Position numbers and translations under genes: made by a program. From Blastocystis sp. Blastoise (taxonomy: Eukaryota; Sar; Bigyra; Opalinata; Blastocystidae), in assembly GCA_039096225.1 (NCBI GenBank), contig JBBPEB010000013.1:1659501-1723500 (forward strand): a stretch of 64,000 nt of DNA. The letters are read 5' to 3'. A model generated the notes under the pieces. That model worked only from the letters and a program-made list of their open reading frames with translations, was not told the DNA's origin and did no database searches. Shown here piece after piece: positions 18,838 to 32,046 of this stretch (position 1 is its first letter; every line of letters begins with the position of its first letter).

Positions 18838-21177
18838 TTACAAATTATGTATATATCTTCTCTTCTTATTTATTGTGTTGTTATATATCAAGATAAATGT
18901 ATATACTCCATATTTTTTATTATATATATTTTTTATATTCATTTTCTTGTATACTCTATTTATTATTTAATTATACTTTTTAAATATTTTATCATCTAAA
19001 TAATCAAGTCATTTATAATGTGTGTTGTATAAATATATGGTTTTAATGTTTACGTGAAATTTCGTTTAAAAAGCATAATGATAAACAATTCTCAAATCCA
19101 AATATCTTCAAAGATATTTAAGTTACATAATAGAAAAATAGATATTTAATGATAGTATTACAAAATGAATTAGTGAATTTATATTAATTATAAATAAGAA
19201 ATATTTAAAAGACAGTTGAACACAATATACAAATTAAAATATATAGATAATAAACTAATTATATATATATCAAATTTGATGAGTCATTATAATGTCAACT
19301 TTTTATATATCATTATTATTTACAAGATATTATTTCCATATGTTTCATATATAAATATTCTTTGATAATTATATCAATAATTCTCTTTTTCTCTCTCAAA
19401 CGAATATATTCGTATATATTTCTTTGTTAAAATTAATATATTATGTAATATTCAAATCAAAATGATAATAATATTTTTTAAGAAATAAATCTAGTGTTGA
19501 TTATCTCATATTATCAGGAAAATATATAATTAAAAAAATAGAGATATTAAATATAAAAATAATTTATGATAAATTATTCACATTAAATTAATGTTATTTT
19601 AAAAAATATAAATTATATAGTACTCTATATAATAATATAGAAGTTTATAGAGATGGAAAAGAAAGTAGAACAACTTCGTAATTCAACTATTCAAATAATT
19701 AATGATATAATGTATGAAATCTTCTCTTTATCCTCTAATATTATAAAAGAGTTTTATTTGAAAGATATATATATATATAGCTTATTATTAGTAAAAAAAA
19801 ATAAATTTCCCTTTATGGTTACATATACAAGAATTATCATTGTTAATAGGTATAGATAAAATTATCTTTTTTTTTAAATATATGATAGTGAGAATACAAC
19901 AAGTATATTAAATAGTATAACAAAATTCTTATTATTGATGATTTCCATATACTTAAAACACTATATATGCTTTATTACTATAAATTCTATGTTAGTATTA
20001 TATTATTAATATTATATTTATATATACATAATTTTTATTTATTGAGTCTTATCTATTAAATCATTATAGTCTAGTAAATCTGTTTCTTAACGCATTTCAT
20101 ATACTTTTTTTGTTATGGTTCAATTATCTATATATTTATTATTTTAATATTTCTTTTTAAATATATATATAATATATATAGATTAAACATTATATATTGA
20201 TATATTCAAGTATTTTCACTCATTTTCATTCTTTTTTATAAACCTATTACTATATATATATGAATATACATTTATATATAAAGAGAAGAAAAAGAAAACC
20301 TTTTATATAAATATATGCGTAATCAACTTGAACAAACTTATTATAAACATATTTTGAATCTATATTAAGGTATATAAATATTTACTTTTCATATATATAG
20401 ATAAAAATATGTACTTTATGTGCGTAAAAAAAATATTTTATTCAAAATATTCGTTTATATTATTTTCGATCTCTCTGATTAATTATCTATTATTTATCTA
20501 GATATTTGTTTAATAATGATATATATATAATGATGATTATTCAATGTATTCATAAAATTTATATTATATAAGAAAACCAAAATCTTCATTTAGAATATCA
20601 TAATATATATTCTTATGATTATGATGAGTACTAATTCTTTAATAATATATAAAATAAAAATATTTTTTCTAATTATTCTTCATATAATTATTATTAATAT
20701 ATATACCGTATAAACAATTTATCTTTTAATAAGAGTATTCTTGTCTAAATATTATACATATTTAATGTCTCATATTTTTTAGGAATAAATCATATTATAT
20801 ATACATATTTCATGTAATACATTCATATGTAACTTAATAAAAGGTTCATATGAAAAATATCAATAAAAATATATATAAAATATTTATTTTTTGATAAAGC
20901 AATTATTTAGTTTATGTATTTCAATTAAAGTATGGATGATATTCGCAATCCTATATATGTTGTATCAATCACATAAGAAAGGGGAGTTTCTGATCAATAT
21001 ATATTTATTATAATAATTTACATGAATATGTATTGATTACTATTATTTTATTACTTTAAAAAACAATAATTATTTTTTATATAATTAATAGAATATATAA
21101 TAAAAAGTACATGAAATTATATTGATAACAGAGTTTAAGAATAGAAATATATATATATATATATATAATTATTTTAT
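18838..21177. other. 2.3 kb intergenic region between convergent family copies 1 and 2
   Basis: This lies between the convergent 3' ends of copies 1 and 2 and is largely featureless AT-rich DNA. A 68-codon frame at 19653-19859 (MEKKVEQLRNSTIQ and on) has a family-like flavour, including LLLVKKNKFPFM, which recalls LQLITRNHFPKL in copy 3, but has no clear partner exons. It may be a decayed fragment. No RNA gene was recognised. Confidence 0.5.
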
Positions 21178-24100
21178 TTATTTGAATTCATAATCTACAT
21201 GATTTTCTTTTATAAATGACGAATCCTTTAATTGTTGTTTATATATATTAATTTGCTCAGTTGAAATATCACAACCTATGTAATACATTACTAAAATAAA
21301 TAACTACGTATATACAGTGAAAGGAAATATATTTCAATTTAGGAATTTTTCCAATAGAAATAAAATTGATAAGTTTTGATAATTGGTTTTCTTCATAAAT
21401 ATCTATGAAAAATGAAATTTCATATAAAAATATAATTAATAATTTACATATTTTTAAATATTTTAATTTTTGAGTTTTATTTTCATTTATACAATCAAAT
21501 AAAGTCTCTATATCAAATTGACTCATCGTTTCATCTACATAAAATTATATTTTTTTAATAAGATATATATACTATATACCTTTTGTACCAATAATTGTAT
21601 TCATAAATGCATTACTATCATATTTAAATCGAAAGATTGAATGATTAGGATCATAAACATAATCATTATCTGAATAGCGACAACCAGTATCTATAGAATA
21701 ACACTAATATAAATATGAGTAGAATCATTTTATTTATGACATACTATCTAATTGGACAATACTTGAGGATGGAAAGTTATTATTATTCATATATGTACAA
21801 AATGTCTTAAAAAAAGAAATCCACCATTTATTATCATTTTTATCTATATACAAAATATTTAATAGAAATAATTAATATATAAAATTATTATTAATATATA
21901 TACAAATCTTGATAGATTTTAGTTTAGGGAAATTATTTGTAGTATATAGTTTGCAAAAATTATCATCTGGTATATCTCTAATTCCTAAATTAATATTTAT
22001 AAATATTAGGATGAAATATATAATATACTGTGATTAAAATAGTATATATATTCTATATATACTTAGAATTAATGTAGTTGTATTATGGAAACAACCTTTA
22101 GGAATTAATCGATTTAGAAAAGTCATAGTACAATCTAATATAAAGATAAAATTAATAAAAAAGTTATCATTACATATAATAATAATAAATATAAATAATT
22201 ACATTCTATATTAACCCTAGAAGCCTTAGAAATTAGTTTAATCATAATATTTTCATATGCACTTAAATATTCAGATGATAAGTCTTCTTCAATATGTACT
22301 ATATATATATATACTAATATAATATAATATACAGTCGATTTTTAATTCACGAATAATTTTAAACTTATTATCATTAAAAAGAGTTGATATCCATGTTAAG
22401 TATTCTATACTTATAGCATCAGCAACTATAGATATTATAAATAGAATAATAATATATACAACCATAATAAATATACATGAAATAGTTAACTTATTTAAAT
22501 GTTCTACTATATTATTCTTTAAAAATCTTTCTAATAAATTTCTGTTATCAATTTCATCTGGATCATCATCTATAAATGAATAAATGAATAAATATTTTTA
22601 TTCTATATCAACAATATATATTTTATATAGATTAATAAATACTTATAAATGTTATATCTAAACTATCAATATTTTGCTTATATTTTTCAAAAGAATCTAA
22701 TTTCTTTATATTTTCAAAACGAGAAGAATAAACTGTATAGAATAGTATATATATAATATAAAATATTTAAATAATATTTTTAAGAATAAAGAATATTTCA
22801 TACTTGAAAGATTATCAAATGAAATAAGATTCTTTTCAAACAATTCACTTAAATGAGGAAAATAACAAATATAATTATCTATAGCAAAAATAAATAAATG
22901 AAACTAATTAAGCATAGTATTATAATCTAAAATGTATATATATATGTACTCCATCCACATTCATCATCAATTATATTAATATGAATTGAATGAGTATAAG
23001 CTATTTTATATAAAAGAAGAGATATTTTCTCTTTCTGATCATAATCAATATTGTTAATACGAATAGTATCAATCATAGATATTAAATCAGCAGGAAATAA
23101 AGACTTAAAATTACCAGTATCTAGAATAAGAATAGTTGTATATTATTAATATACAAATATACTTATTTCAATGTCATAATTAATAATATGTAATTTTGGG
23201 AAACATTCTTTCTTTATTAAAGACAATTTGAATAATTCTATATATATATGATGGTATATACATATATATGTACGGTCATTATTATTATTATTATCATCAT
23301 CATCATCATTATCATCATCGTCATTATCATTATCATTATTATCATCATCATCATCATCATCATCATTATCATCATCATTGTCATCATCATTATCATCATC
23401 ATTGTATAGGAGTTCAGTAACATTTGGAAATACATGAGTTGTCATTATTGTTTTAAATAGATTATCACCAATTTCACAAGCCAATTCTCTAACTATATAG
23501 AATTATAATAATAGAAACAATATTAATAATAACTTTATAAAATAATACTCCAGTTAACATCTAATGTAGTTAAAGAATCGAAAACACCTTCTTCTAATAA
23601 TTTCATACAAATCACAGAATTATTTTGAGAAACAAGATCTAAAATAAATTATTATATTTTAAATATATTTATTTACATTCATTTAAAATGATTTCTGAAA
23701 TAAATAAATGCGAAGTAAGAAGTAATAATTGAGATATACCAATTTTAGAAGATACATTATTAATACTATTAAATATATATATATATAAATTCATGACAAT
23801 TCATTAAAAAAATAGAATTATATACCAAAATGTTTTATTTTTTGTTTTTTCTATATAATAATAATAAAATAAATGAATTTATTGTATATATTTACCATTA
23901 TATTGAATACTGACTTCATCATTTAATGTATACTTATCTTCTGTTTTACTTATTTCAACATTTGAATAATCATTTGTATATATAGCTTCATTAACTATAT
24001 TTTTATATAATTTACGTAACTGGTTGCTTGGTCTAATGCTATTATAGGACTCAATCAATTTATAAGAATAATAAAGTTTATTTAGATCTAAAGAAGAAAT

Positions 24101-24521
24101 CTTATTATATTCATTCATTTCGGATTCAGTATAGGACTCATATTTTTTACGTTTATATTCTCTACATACATCATTATATACTAAGAGAGTATATTCCATC
24201 ATATATTCATCACTATTTGGATTTAATAATAGTGCAGTCTCCTTATAATGCGTATTCACTATATAATAGATTTATTAGTATCAATTCTATATATATATAT
24301 ATACCATTTATTGTTATTTCTTTTAAAGATGGGAATATATCTTTAATACACAATGGACATATATATTCTAATGGAATATTCGAAGAATAATCATCTATAT
24401 ATATATCATTATTATTCATTATATAAAATTGATTTACATGTAATATTAATATTAGTAATATTCATCATTTTAAAAAGAAGAGAATAATATAACAATTCGT
24501 CTTTACGTTTAGGTGTAAATA

Positions 24522-24589
<68 letters not shown>

Positions 24590-25051
24590 ATTAATAATTA
24601 TTTTTTTCTCTTCTAAATTGAATAACTCCATAGGTATAGTTGAATCGATATAGTTATCATAAGATCCATTTATATTATAATTATTGTCTTTCAAATATTC
24701 ATAGAATAATTCTTTAACATGAAATAATAAATCACTTTGAATTTCATTATGAATGGTAACTGAATATTCATAAAGTGTTTTATATATATCATAACTATCT
24801 TTCAAATCTAATGAAAAAATATCCATGTTTTTATCCACTAAAAAAACAATCACTTTATTCATAGGAGAAGAAGGCATATCTATGTAATAACTACCATCTT
24901 CATATTTCTCAGAGTGTATGATGATATCATAAAACAGTAATTGCTGATATTTCTCAATAAATTCTTTAGGAATCCATAATTTTGTCTCATCTTGGAATGT
25001 AAATAAATCTAGAAAAGCAAATAAATATTTCTCAATAATATTTAAATACAT
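21178..25051 (-). CDS. BTB/T1-like domain plus LRR-like ladder protein, family copy 2
   Basis: Close relative of the copy at 41497-45184. The first exon begins MYLNIIEKYLFAFLDLFTF and contains FQDETKLWIPKEFIEKYQQL and SYYIDMPSSPMNKVIVFL, a BTB/T1-like segment. It continues with LFTPKRKDELLYYSLLFKMM, then YICPLCIKDIFPSLKEI with a CxxC pair. The long family exon at 23879-24259 contains SDEYMMEYTLLVYNDV and EYKRKKYESYTE. A 24-base mini-exon (KTKNKTFW) and the ladder exons follow, for example VFPNVTELLY, CFPKLHIINYDI and DIETLFDCINENKTQ, ending with INIYKQQLKDSSFIKEN. The stop is at 21178-21180. A long Asp/Asn tract lies in the exon at 23146-23484. No stop or frameshift was noticed in the parts followed (the whole 5' half and several 3' exons). 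Head-to-head with copy 3. Function not known. Confidence 0.7.
23278..23407 (-). repeat. Asp/Asn-coding trinucleotide tract (GAT/AAT)n
   Basis: Read on the minus strand, this gives NDDDNDDD-type sequence of about 43 residues at the 3' end of a ladder exon of family copy 2, directly before the intron donor. The corresponding exon of copy 4 ends after only two Asp residues. Confidence 0.85.
24525..24588. repeat. (TA)n intronic microsatellite, family copy 2
   Basis: About 31 TA units form almost the whole first intron of copy 2, between the exon ending KKIIING and that starting LFTPKRKD. Confidence 0.9.
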
Positions 25052-25996
25052 TTATCTTCCGTTAATTGAAAATCACTTGTTGGCATCACTTGAATTCAAC
25101 TATAATGACAATGTAATCCGATATTAATATTCTTTAAAATATACTTTATTATATATATAATAAATAAATACTTTAGAAAATGTTATACTCTATTATAAAC
25201 AGAATAAATCATTTATAAAGAACAAACAAAACTTGCAAATTATTTAGAAGAATCTTCATGAAAATAAATAAAAAATAATAAGAGAATTGCTAAAAGACCG
25301 CGAATATGTTTTGTAAGTTTTATTTTGTTGTATATGTCTCTTTAAGCAATTTATGAGCATTTAAAATGTTCTTTTATATCAATTCATGCAGTATAGATTA
25401 GTATAAAGATAAAGAAATACTAATATTCATGGATTTTTGTTTTTTTCATTTGATTTTCTTATTATTATACTTTTTCAAACCTTGATTTTATGCTCTACGA
25501 ATTCAAAAATAATAGATAGATATGTTGAAGTGACTCAAATTTTGTTTCTATAATGTGAATGAAGTCATTTTGAGATTAGCTTACGAATTATTCAATAATT
25601 TTAATTAATATGATTTATATATATGAATATCCAGTTTATTTCATAATTAAGAATCAAAATATACCTTAGTTTAACCACGTAAAAACGTATTTTGTAAAAT
25701 ATTTGATATTAATATATAATAAAAATACTTTTTTGAGTATAATAACAATCCTAATATATAAATATTCATTAAAATGAATCACAGATACAATATTGACTGA
25801 TATAAATAGATAAAATAATCAAACATGGATTTTAAAATTTGTGAATTCATTTGAGGAATTCAGTTTATAACTGAAATTGTTTTAATAGTTTTATCATTTT
25901 ATTATTGTCTATTTTTCATTCATATTCAATATTTAACACGTATTTTTTATTTTAAATACAAATATCAGATATCTCTGTTATTAAAATAATTAAATA
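25052..25996. promoter_or_regulatory. divergent promoter region of family copies 2 and 3
   Basis: These 945 bases separate the head-to-head starts of copies 2 and 3. The part near copy 2 (about 25052-25280) resembles the region upstream of copy 4 (45185-45415), including AAAACTTGCAA followed by GAAAATAAA at similar distances from the ATG. The half nearest copy 3 shows no such similarity to the upstream region of copy 1. Confidence 0.45.
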
Positions 25997-28900
25997 ATGT
26001 TTGAAGAAAAGATGGAAAAAACAAATTGTCAAGAAAAGCAAAGTATTCTTTCTATTCATACATACTAATCATAAATATATAATTTTTAAAGTATTATTTA
26101 TATTACAGGATGAATCAACAATCACAATTTCAAATTCTCTTCTACAAAAATATCCTAATTCCATGTTTTCTTCGGTATCTATGAATACTAATGATTTCAT
26201 AGAAGAAGGGAGATCTTATTACATTGATTTTTCATCTTTATCAATACATAAAATGATCCCATTTATGGAGAATGCAAAATTTCTTGATATTCTGCCTTTA
26301 AAAGATGTAATCTCAATTCATTCAGATATACATTATTTTTTTGGAGATGAATCCTATGAGGATAAGATAAAAATATATACATTTCTTGGGATTCTTTGAG
26401 TATTTTTATTGTAAATAATAATTGTGAACAGTATTTTATTTTATAAATATTTATAGAATAAATGAAAGTGATGAAATGAAAATAATACGATTTCAACTCA
26501 TTATTTATGGTATATTTATTTTATTATTATTATATATATGAATATATAGATATCATAACAGAGGAGAGAAATCAATTATTCTGTCAATATTCTCCATTAT
26601 TTGATTTCTTTAATATTACAATTGTTACTTTAAAATGTATATTTATATAATATATATTTATTATATATATATAGTTGATTTCTCTAAAGTTATCTCTTAT
26701 GAATATATATATTCTTCCAATTTACATGAAGTATTCCCAAAACTAGAAATGCTTTTTATAGAACGTATTTTATAATTATTTACATATATATATATTTGAA
26801 TTTATTTTATATAGCTTCCTATTATTCTCAAAGAAAAGAGATATATATACCTCCTTCTGATCCTCATTATACTCTATTATATAAAGAATATAAACGACAA
26901 TATTATGAAACTTATTTTCCAAAGAAATATTCTAATTATAGAAGATCAAGAACAGATAAAGAAAACGATTATATATATAACAATTTAATTCATATATATT
27001 CAAAAGAAAAGAAAAAAAAATTTGAATAAAAAAGAAAATGATATTTCTCACAAAAATGTAGATAAAGAAATAAATGAAGAAAACAATGAAATAAAACCAG
27101 ATCTATTTGTTATACTTTCATGCTATTCCCGTGATTATAATACATAACAAATGGAGTTCGAGAAGAATAATTTATTATTATATAATAATAAATATATTTC
27201 TTATATGAAATTTATATTTATCCAAGATGGAGGTATATATATATATATATATTATAGAATTTATATATATAGAACGAGATATACAACATCCAATTGTAGA
27301 GTATATAATCATATTTTATTGTTTTTGTACTCTATATAATTGAATAAATTATTTTATTATTAGAATATATTTATAATATATAAATATGAATAGGCTATCG
27401 TTATCTTCGTGTTCAACGATAGTCTTCTATTTATTCATTTTCCAATAATGAAGCATATTAAACAACTAGTTACTATTCGTATATATGTAATAACTATTAA
27501 ATATATATATATTAGAGAATCCTAGAGTGAAGATTCAATTCGATATTCCTCCATTATTAATAACAATTAGAGATGGATTAGTAGATACTATTATTATATT
27601 CCACATATTCAATTGTAATATATATAATATATAATATTTATTATTATTATATAGTTATTCGACCAGGATTATATCCTGAATATATTCAATTATTTAAAAA
27701 TATTATTACTACTCATGTATTTCCTAATGTAACCGCATTAAAAATAACATGTATATATATAATATATTTCAATATATTATATAAATAATATTTATAGATT
27801 ATTCCTATGATTTATATATACCTCTTTTACAAGTGATATTGCAATTAATAACAAGAAATCATTTTCCAAAGTTGCATATATATGATATCAGTGATATTAT
27901 TCAAAATGATACTTATATATATAAAGAGAATTATAAATTTGTTCTATTTTCTGAATCTATAATACAACTAATGGATACTATAATTTATGATAAAGATATA
28001 TTTTCTGATATCTTAGAGAATGTTGTGGTGTATCCAGAAATATCAGAAGCTATATTGAATACTAATAATACTAATTATTTTACTATTCAAGGTATACATA
28101 AATGGTATTATGAATTATTATTATACTATATATATATAGGTTCATTTTTTTTAAATGAATATGATGTTGTGTGGAATTAGTTAATGAATTCTAAAGTTAT
28201 ATTCTTTAATAATCTAATTATTGATTGTACATATATATATTATATCATTATTATTATTATTTCTATATTCTTTTAGTATATGAGATGAAATATACTAGAT
28301 TTGATATTTCTCAAATAAATCTAAAAAAGTGTATAGTTAAATCATTTGTTCTTAGTATATATATATTTGTATATATCTATTTAATATAATAGATGCGAAT
28401 TCATTTCAGTATAAGATATTAAATAAATTGAGGAATTGCATGAAAGATATAAATTATAATGAGCTTCAAACACTTTTTATTAACTGTATTTGTTTTTTTT
28501 TTATTTTCTATTTATTCTATTTATTATTCGAATTAATTATGTAATTTTTAGTAAATCCAGATGAAGATGAAGAGTATGAATATGATAGTGATTATGATTA
28601 TGATGAAGATGATAGTCACGATGAAAATGAAAATATTAATGTGAATCAATATATTTATGAATATTTCTCATTTTCATCTGTTGGAAACTATAAAAACGTG
28701 ACTACTTTGTCAATAGGTATGATTATGTATATCTTTATATCTATATATATAGATGATATAACGTTCTATTCTATTCATGGTTATATAAAAAACAAAATAA
28801 AAGTTGAAACCATACAAATGTTATATCATTTCTTCTCCTTGTTCTCTAATAATCTTACTAGAATAGAATTAACTTGTATATCAATTTAAATATTATATAT

Positions 28901-29877
28901 ATATACAAATAGATTGTTTCTTGGTATCCTATGTATTCAATGATTGCTTATCTCTACCTTTACTTGAAAATATCAATTATTTTAAAATATCAATTTGTAT
29001 GAATATAATATATATATTAGTCAATTATATATATAGTTAAGAAAAATGAATTGAATGATTTATTGAGGAATATCTACTCCTTATTTAAGAATAATAAATT
29101 GAAAAGACTTCAAATATTGGAAATTAGTTATATTTCTAGTATGTTTAATAGTTATATTGATAATATAAATATATATAGAAGATAACGATAGTTTTGATGA
29201 ATTATTTACATATATTATGCTATTTAAAGAAGACTATATTAAAACTCCTTCGTACTTCAAACAGATAATACTTAATATTCAACATATATTTTTGTATCAT
29301 TAATATATTTATATATCTTATATTCATTTTCTATTTAATTATTTAGTTGTAATTATTAGTTATATATATCCTTTTATTGTTAAAAATATATTCTTATTTT
29401 TATATATATTAATTATATTACTATTAGAATCTCAGAATGAATATACTATTCAAAATATATTGGAATCATTTCCTTCTTTTTCATTTTCTTTTCATAATTC
29501 AATTCAATGTATATCTATGAATAAAATAATGAAGAAATATAAAGATATATATATTATATATTGTAAATATATATATAATCAATTAGAGATGGAATATACT
29601 CAGTTAATTGTTCAATTAGATTTATGTATATATATAGTATTATTCCACATTATTCATTATATATAGTTATAGTAGATAATCCTTATATAAAGAATATTAT
29701 AAACTTAATTTCAAAGAATTCTTATCCTTATTTAAGAATACTTTACTTATATAACTCATGTATATATTTATATAGTATATGATGTTTAAATCTATAGATA
29801 TAGAGTTTGATTATAAATCTATTTTAGAAGATTATAAAAAGAAATATAATCCACAACTATCAATTATATATAAATGA
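25997..29877 (+). pseudogene. BTB/T1-like plus LRR-like ladder, family copy 3, probably a pseudogene
   Basis: The start ATG at 25997 opens MFEEKMEKTNCQEKQ, and a short intron leads to ILFILQDESTITISNSLLQK, YPNSMFSSVSM and YYIDFSSLSIHKMIPFME, the BTB/T1-like segment. The family exons follow: YIYSSNLHEVFPKLEM, SDPHYTLLYKEYKRQYYE, LYPEYIQLFKNIITTHVFPN and further strand-ending exons up to YKKKYNPQLSIIYK with a stop at 29875-29877. Three lesions are visible: exon 1 runs into TGA at 26397-26399 just before the only nearby GT; an A run at 27012-27020 shifts the frame to a stop at 27027, although dropping one A would continue the frame for about 39 codons; and that continued frame meets TAA at 27145-27147 before the family sequence resumes. 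Sequencing error could explain the A run but not all three. Confidence 0.55.
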
Positions 29878-30196
29878 GAAAAATAAAGAATATCTAGATT
29901 TTTTTAATTGTTAATAAATAATGTTTTATATATTGTTATAAAATTTTGTTTATAACTTAATATTTGTTATTCTTATAAATGAAATAATCTATTAAAAGTG
30001 ATTATTTTTTTAACTATTTTAAAGCCAAACCCATTAATAAATATAAACATATAATTAAAATAAACACTTTTAGATATTTATATAAAAAAAATATACAATA
30101 AAAAAATATAATAGTTTATAAAAAATGTTAAAAAGTAATTACATATATAAATATATATTAAAGAAAATAGATATTTTTATATATAAATAATTGTTC
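29878..30196. other. intergenic region between convergent genes
   Basis: These 319 AT-rich bases lie between the 3' ends of family copy 3 and the TLDc gene. They contain long A and T runs that could serve as 3'-end signals. Nothing else is visible. Confidence 0.6.
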
Positions 30197-31782
30197 TTAA
30201 GCTCTTCCCCAGACTTCATAATCTTCTACTGTAAAATCATTTCTAGAATTAGCATTAGCAGTATTCACAAATAATGAATGTTTTTGAGGAGTATTCACAG
30301 TAGTAAATGATTTTGAATTAGTCAATGCATTATTATTATTAGTATGGCAATTATCACCTATATATATATCACTGCCACCACCAAATACAGGGCCATAAGA
30401 AGAACGACAATATATACCTCTACCTATGCCATTATGTAGATATTGAGTAGGAGGAATATCATGTTCATTACTTAATGTAAAGAGAAATTCTTTAGAAGGA
30501 GATTTTTCACCTATAGAAAAGAATACGAAATAAACATATTTAAATGATAATATATACAGTTACTTGTTCTAGATTCCCAACTTTGATCTGTATATCCTCC
30601 AAATATATTAATATGATTATTATGACCTATATGTTTAATAAGAGTAACTGTTTCTCCTTTATTGTCACAATATTTATGGAATTCACTTGCTAAAAAATTA
30701 TGTTCACTTGCTCTATATATATAATGATATAATAAAATAATAATAACATACCTAAATAATAATTTCCATTTCTTTCCTTTACCAAGCCAATTCACTAATG
30801 GTTTTGTAAGTTCTTCATCAATAATAGTTGATTGTTTGAACCATCCCGGAATCATTGCTTCTTTCGCAGCTTCTCTTCCTTTTTCACCAAATAATTCAAT
30901 CATTTCTTTCTCTAATAATTCTTTATTAATATCACTTATCTTATCTTCTTCTATATCTATAGTTCCATTATTTATATATCCAGTAATATATTCAATATAT
31001 TCATATTGTTTATTCACATATAAACTATTTTCTATAGAATTATAATTAATAAATCCATTATCATAATTCTTAACATAATTATTCCATAATCCATTCTTTA
31101 TCAAATATTCTTTAATAGTATCATTCTTGTTTCCATTTATAATCAAAGAAACTTCATCTCCTTCTTCATATTTCTTTTTCTTTGTATCTCTTCTTGCTCT
31201 ACAATCTATTAATTCTAAAGGAATAGGTAAACCACAATATTCAAATAAATCTAATATTTTTAATTGTTCTTCATAACAAAAAGAATCAAAATCTACTTTC
31301 TTTCCATTCAAATAATTAACTAAATAATAAACAGCGGCATCATTTCCAGGATAATCAAGATATATAGATCCATCATTTGTCCTAAGTTCTTCACTACATT
31401 GTTCTTCAATAAAAGAACCTTTCAAAGAATCTAAAACAGATTTCGATATTTGAAATATAGGACCATTATTGGTAAATCTAATGGAATCCATATTATCATC
31501 ACATTTATCATCCATATTGACATTCATATCTTCATTATTCTTATCTTCATAAACACAATTCTTTTCAAATTCTTTTTTTCCGCTTTTATTATTAATATAG
31601 CCATCTCCAATATGTTTTATAAGTCTATTAATCGATATTCTAGAATGTATTCCAAGATTCATTACTGATCCAAATACATTAACTACATCTTTCATCAATT
31701 CTTCATACACATTGATATCCTCCTTCAATCTATTGAATTTATCAATATCAAATAACACCTTTTCTTTCACCATTTTCAACAA
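30197..31782 (-). CDS. BTB (T1/KCTD-type) and TLDc domain protein
   Basis: Three exons (30752-31782, 30564-30712, 30197-30510) join to 497 residues. Around residues 105-200 there is a KCTD-like BTB segment: FTNNGPIFQISKSVLDSL, IYLDYPGNDAAVYYLVNYL and ILDLFEYCGLPIPLEL. From about residue 325 to the end there is a TLDc domain: KLLFRASEHNFLASEFH, KYCDNKGETVTLIK, NIFGGYTDQSWESR, SPSKEFLFTLSNE, GPVFGGGSDIYIG and a final VEDYEVWGRA. TLDc proteins occur in oxidative-stress and V-ATPase-regulating roles, and BTB domains often recruit cullin-3, so this may be an adaptor; that is inference. The start may be the ATG at 31782 or the one at 31773 (MVKEKVLFD). Convergent with copy 3 and divergent from the UBR1 gene, 264 bases away. 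Confidence 0.88.
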
Positions 31783-32046
31783 ATAAAGTAATATATCGAA
31801 TTAAAAATTTCAAAAAATTTCTCTTTGAAAATTTTGTTTTGAGAGTTGTAGTTTTTTACAAAAGATTTAGATTTTCGTTTAATAACTTACATTTTCATAT
31901 TATTATATAACCTATGAACTTGTTGCAACATTGTGAATATGAATCCATGGTATTAGATTTCCTTTCTGTTGCAAATGAAAAATGGTTTAACCTAGAAATA
32001 GTAATTTCGTTATTAAACTATATTTATCGAATCATAAACATAGTTT

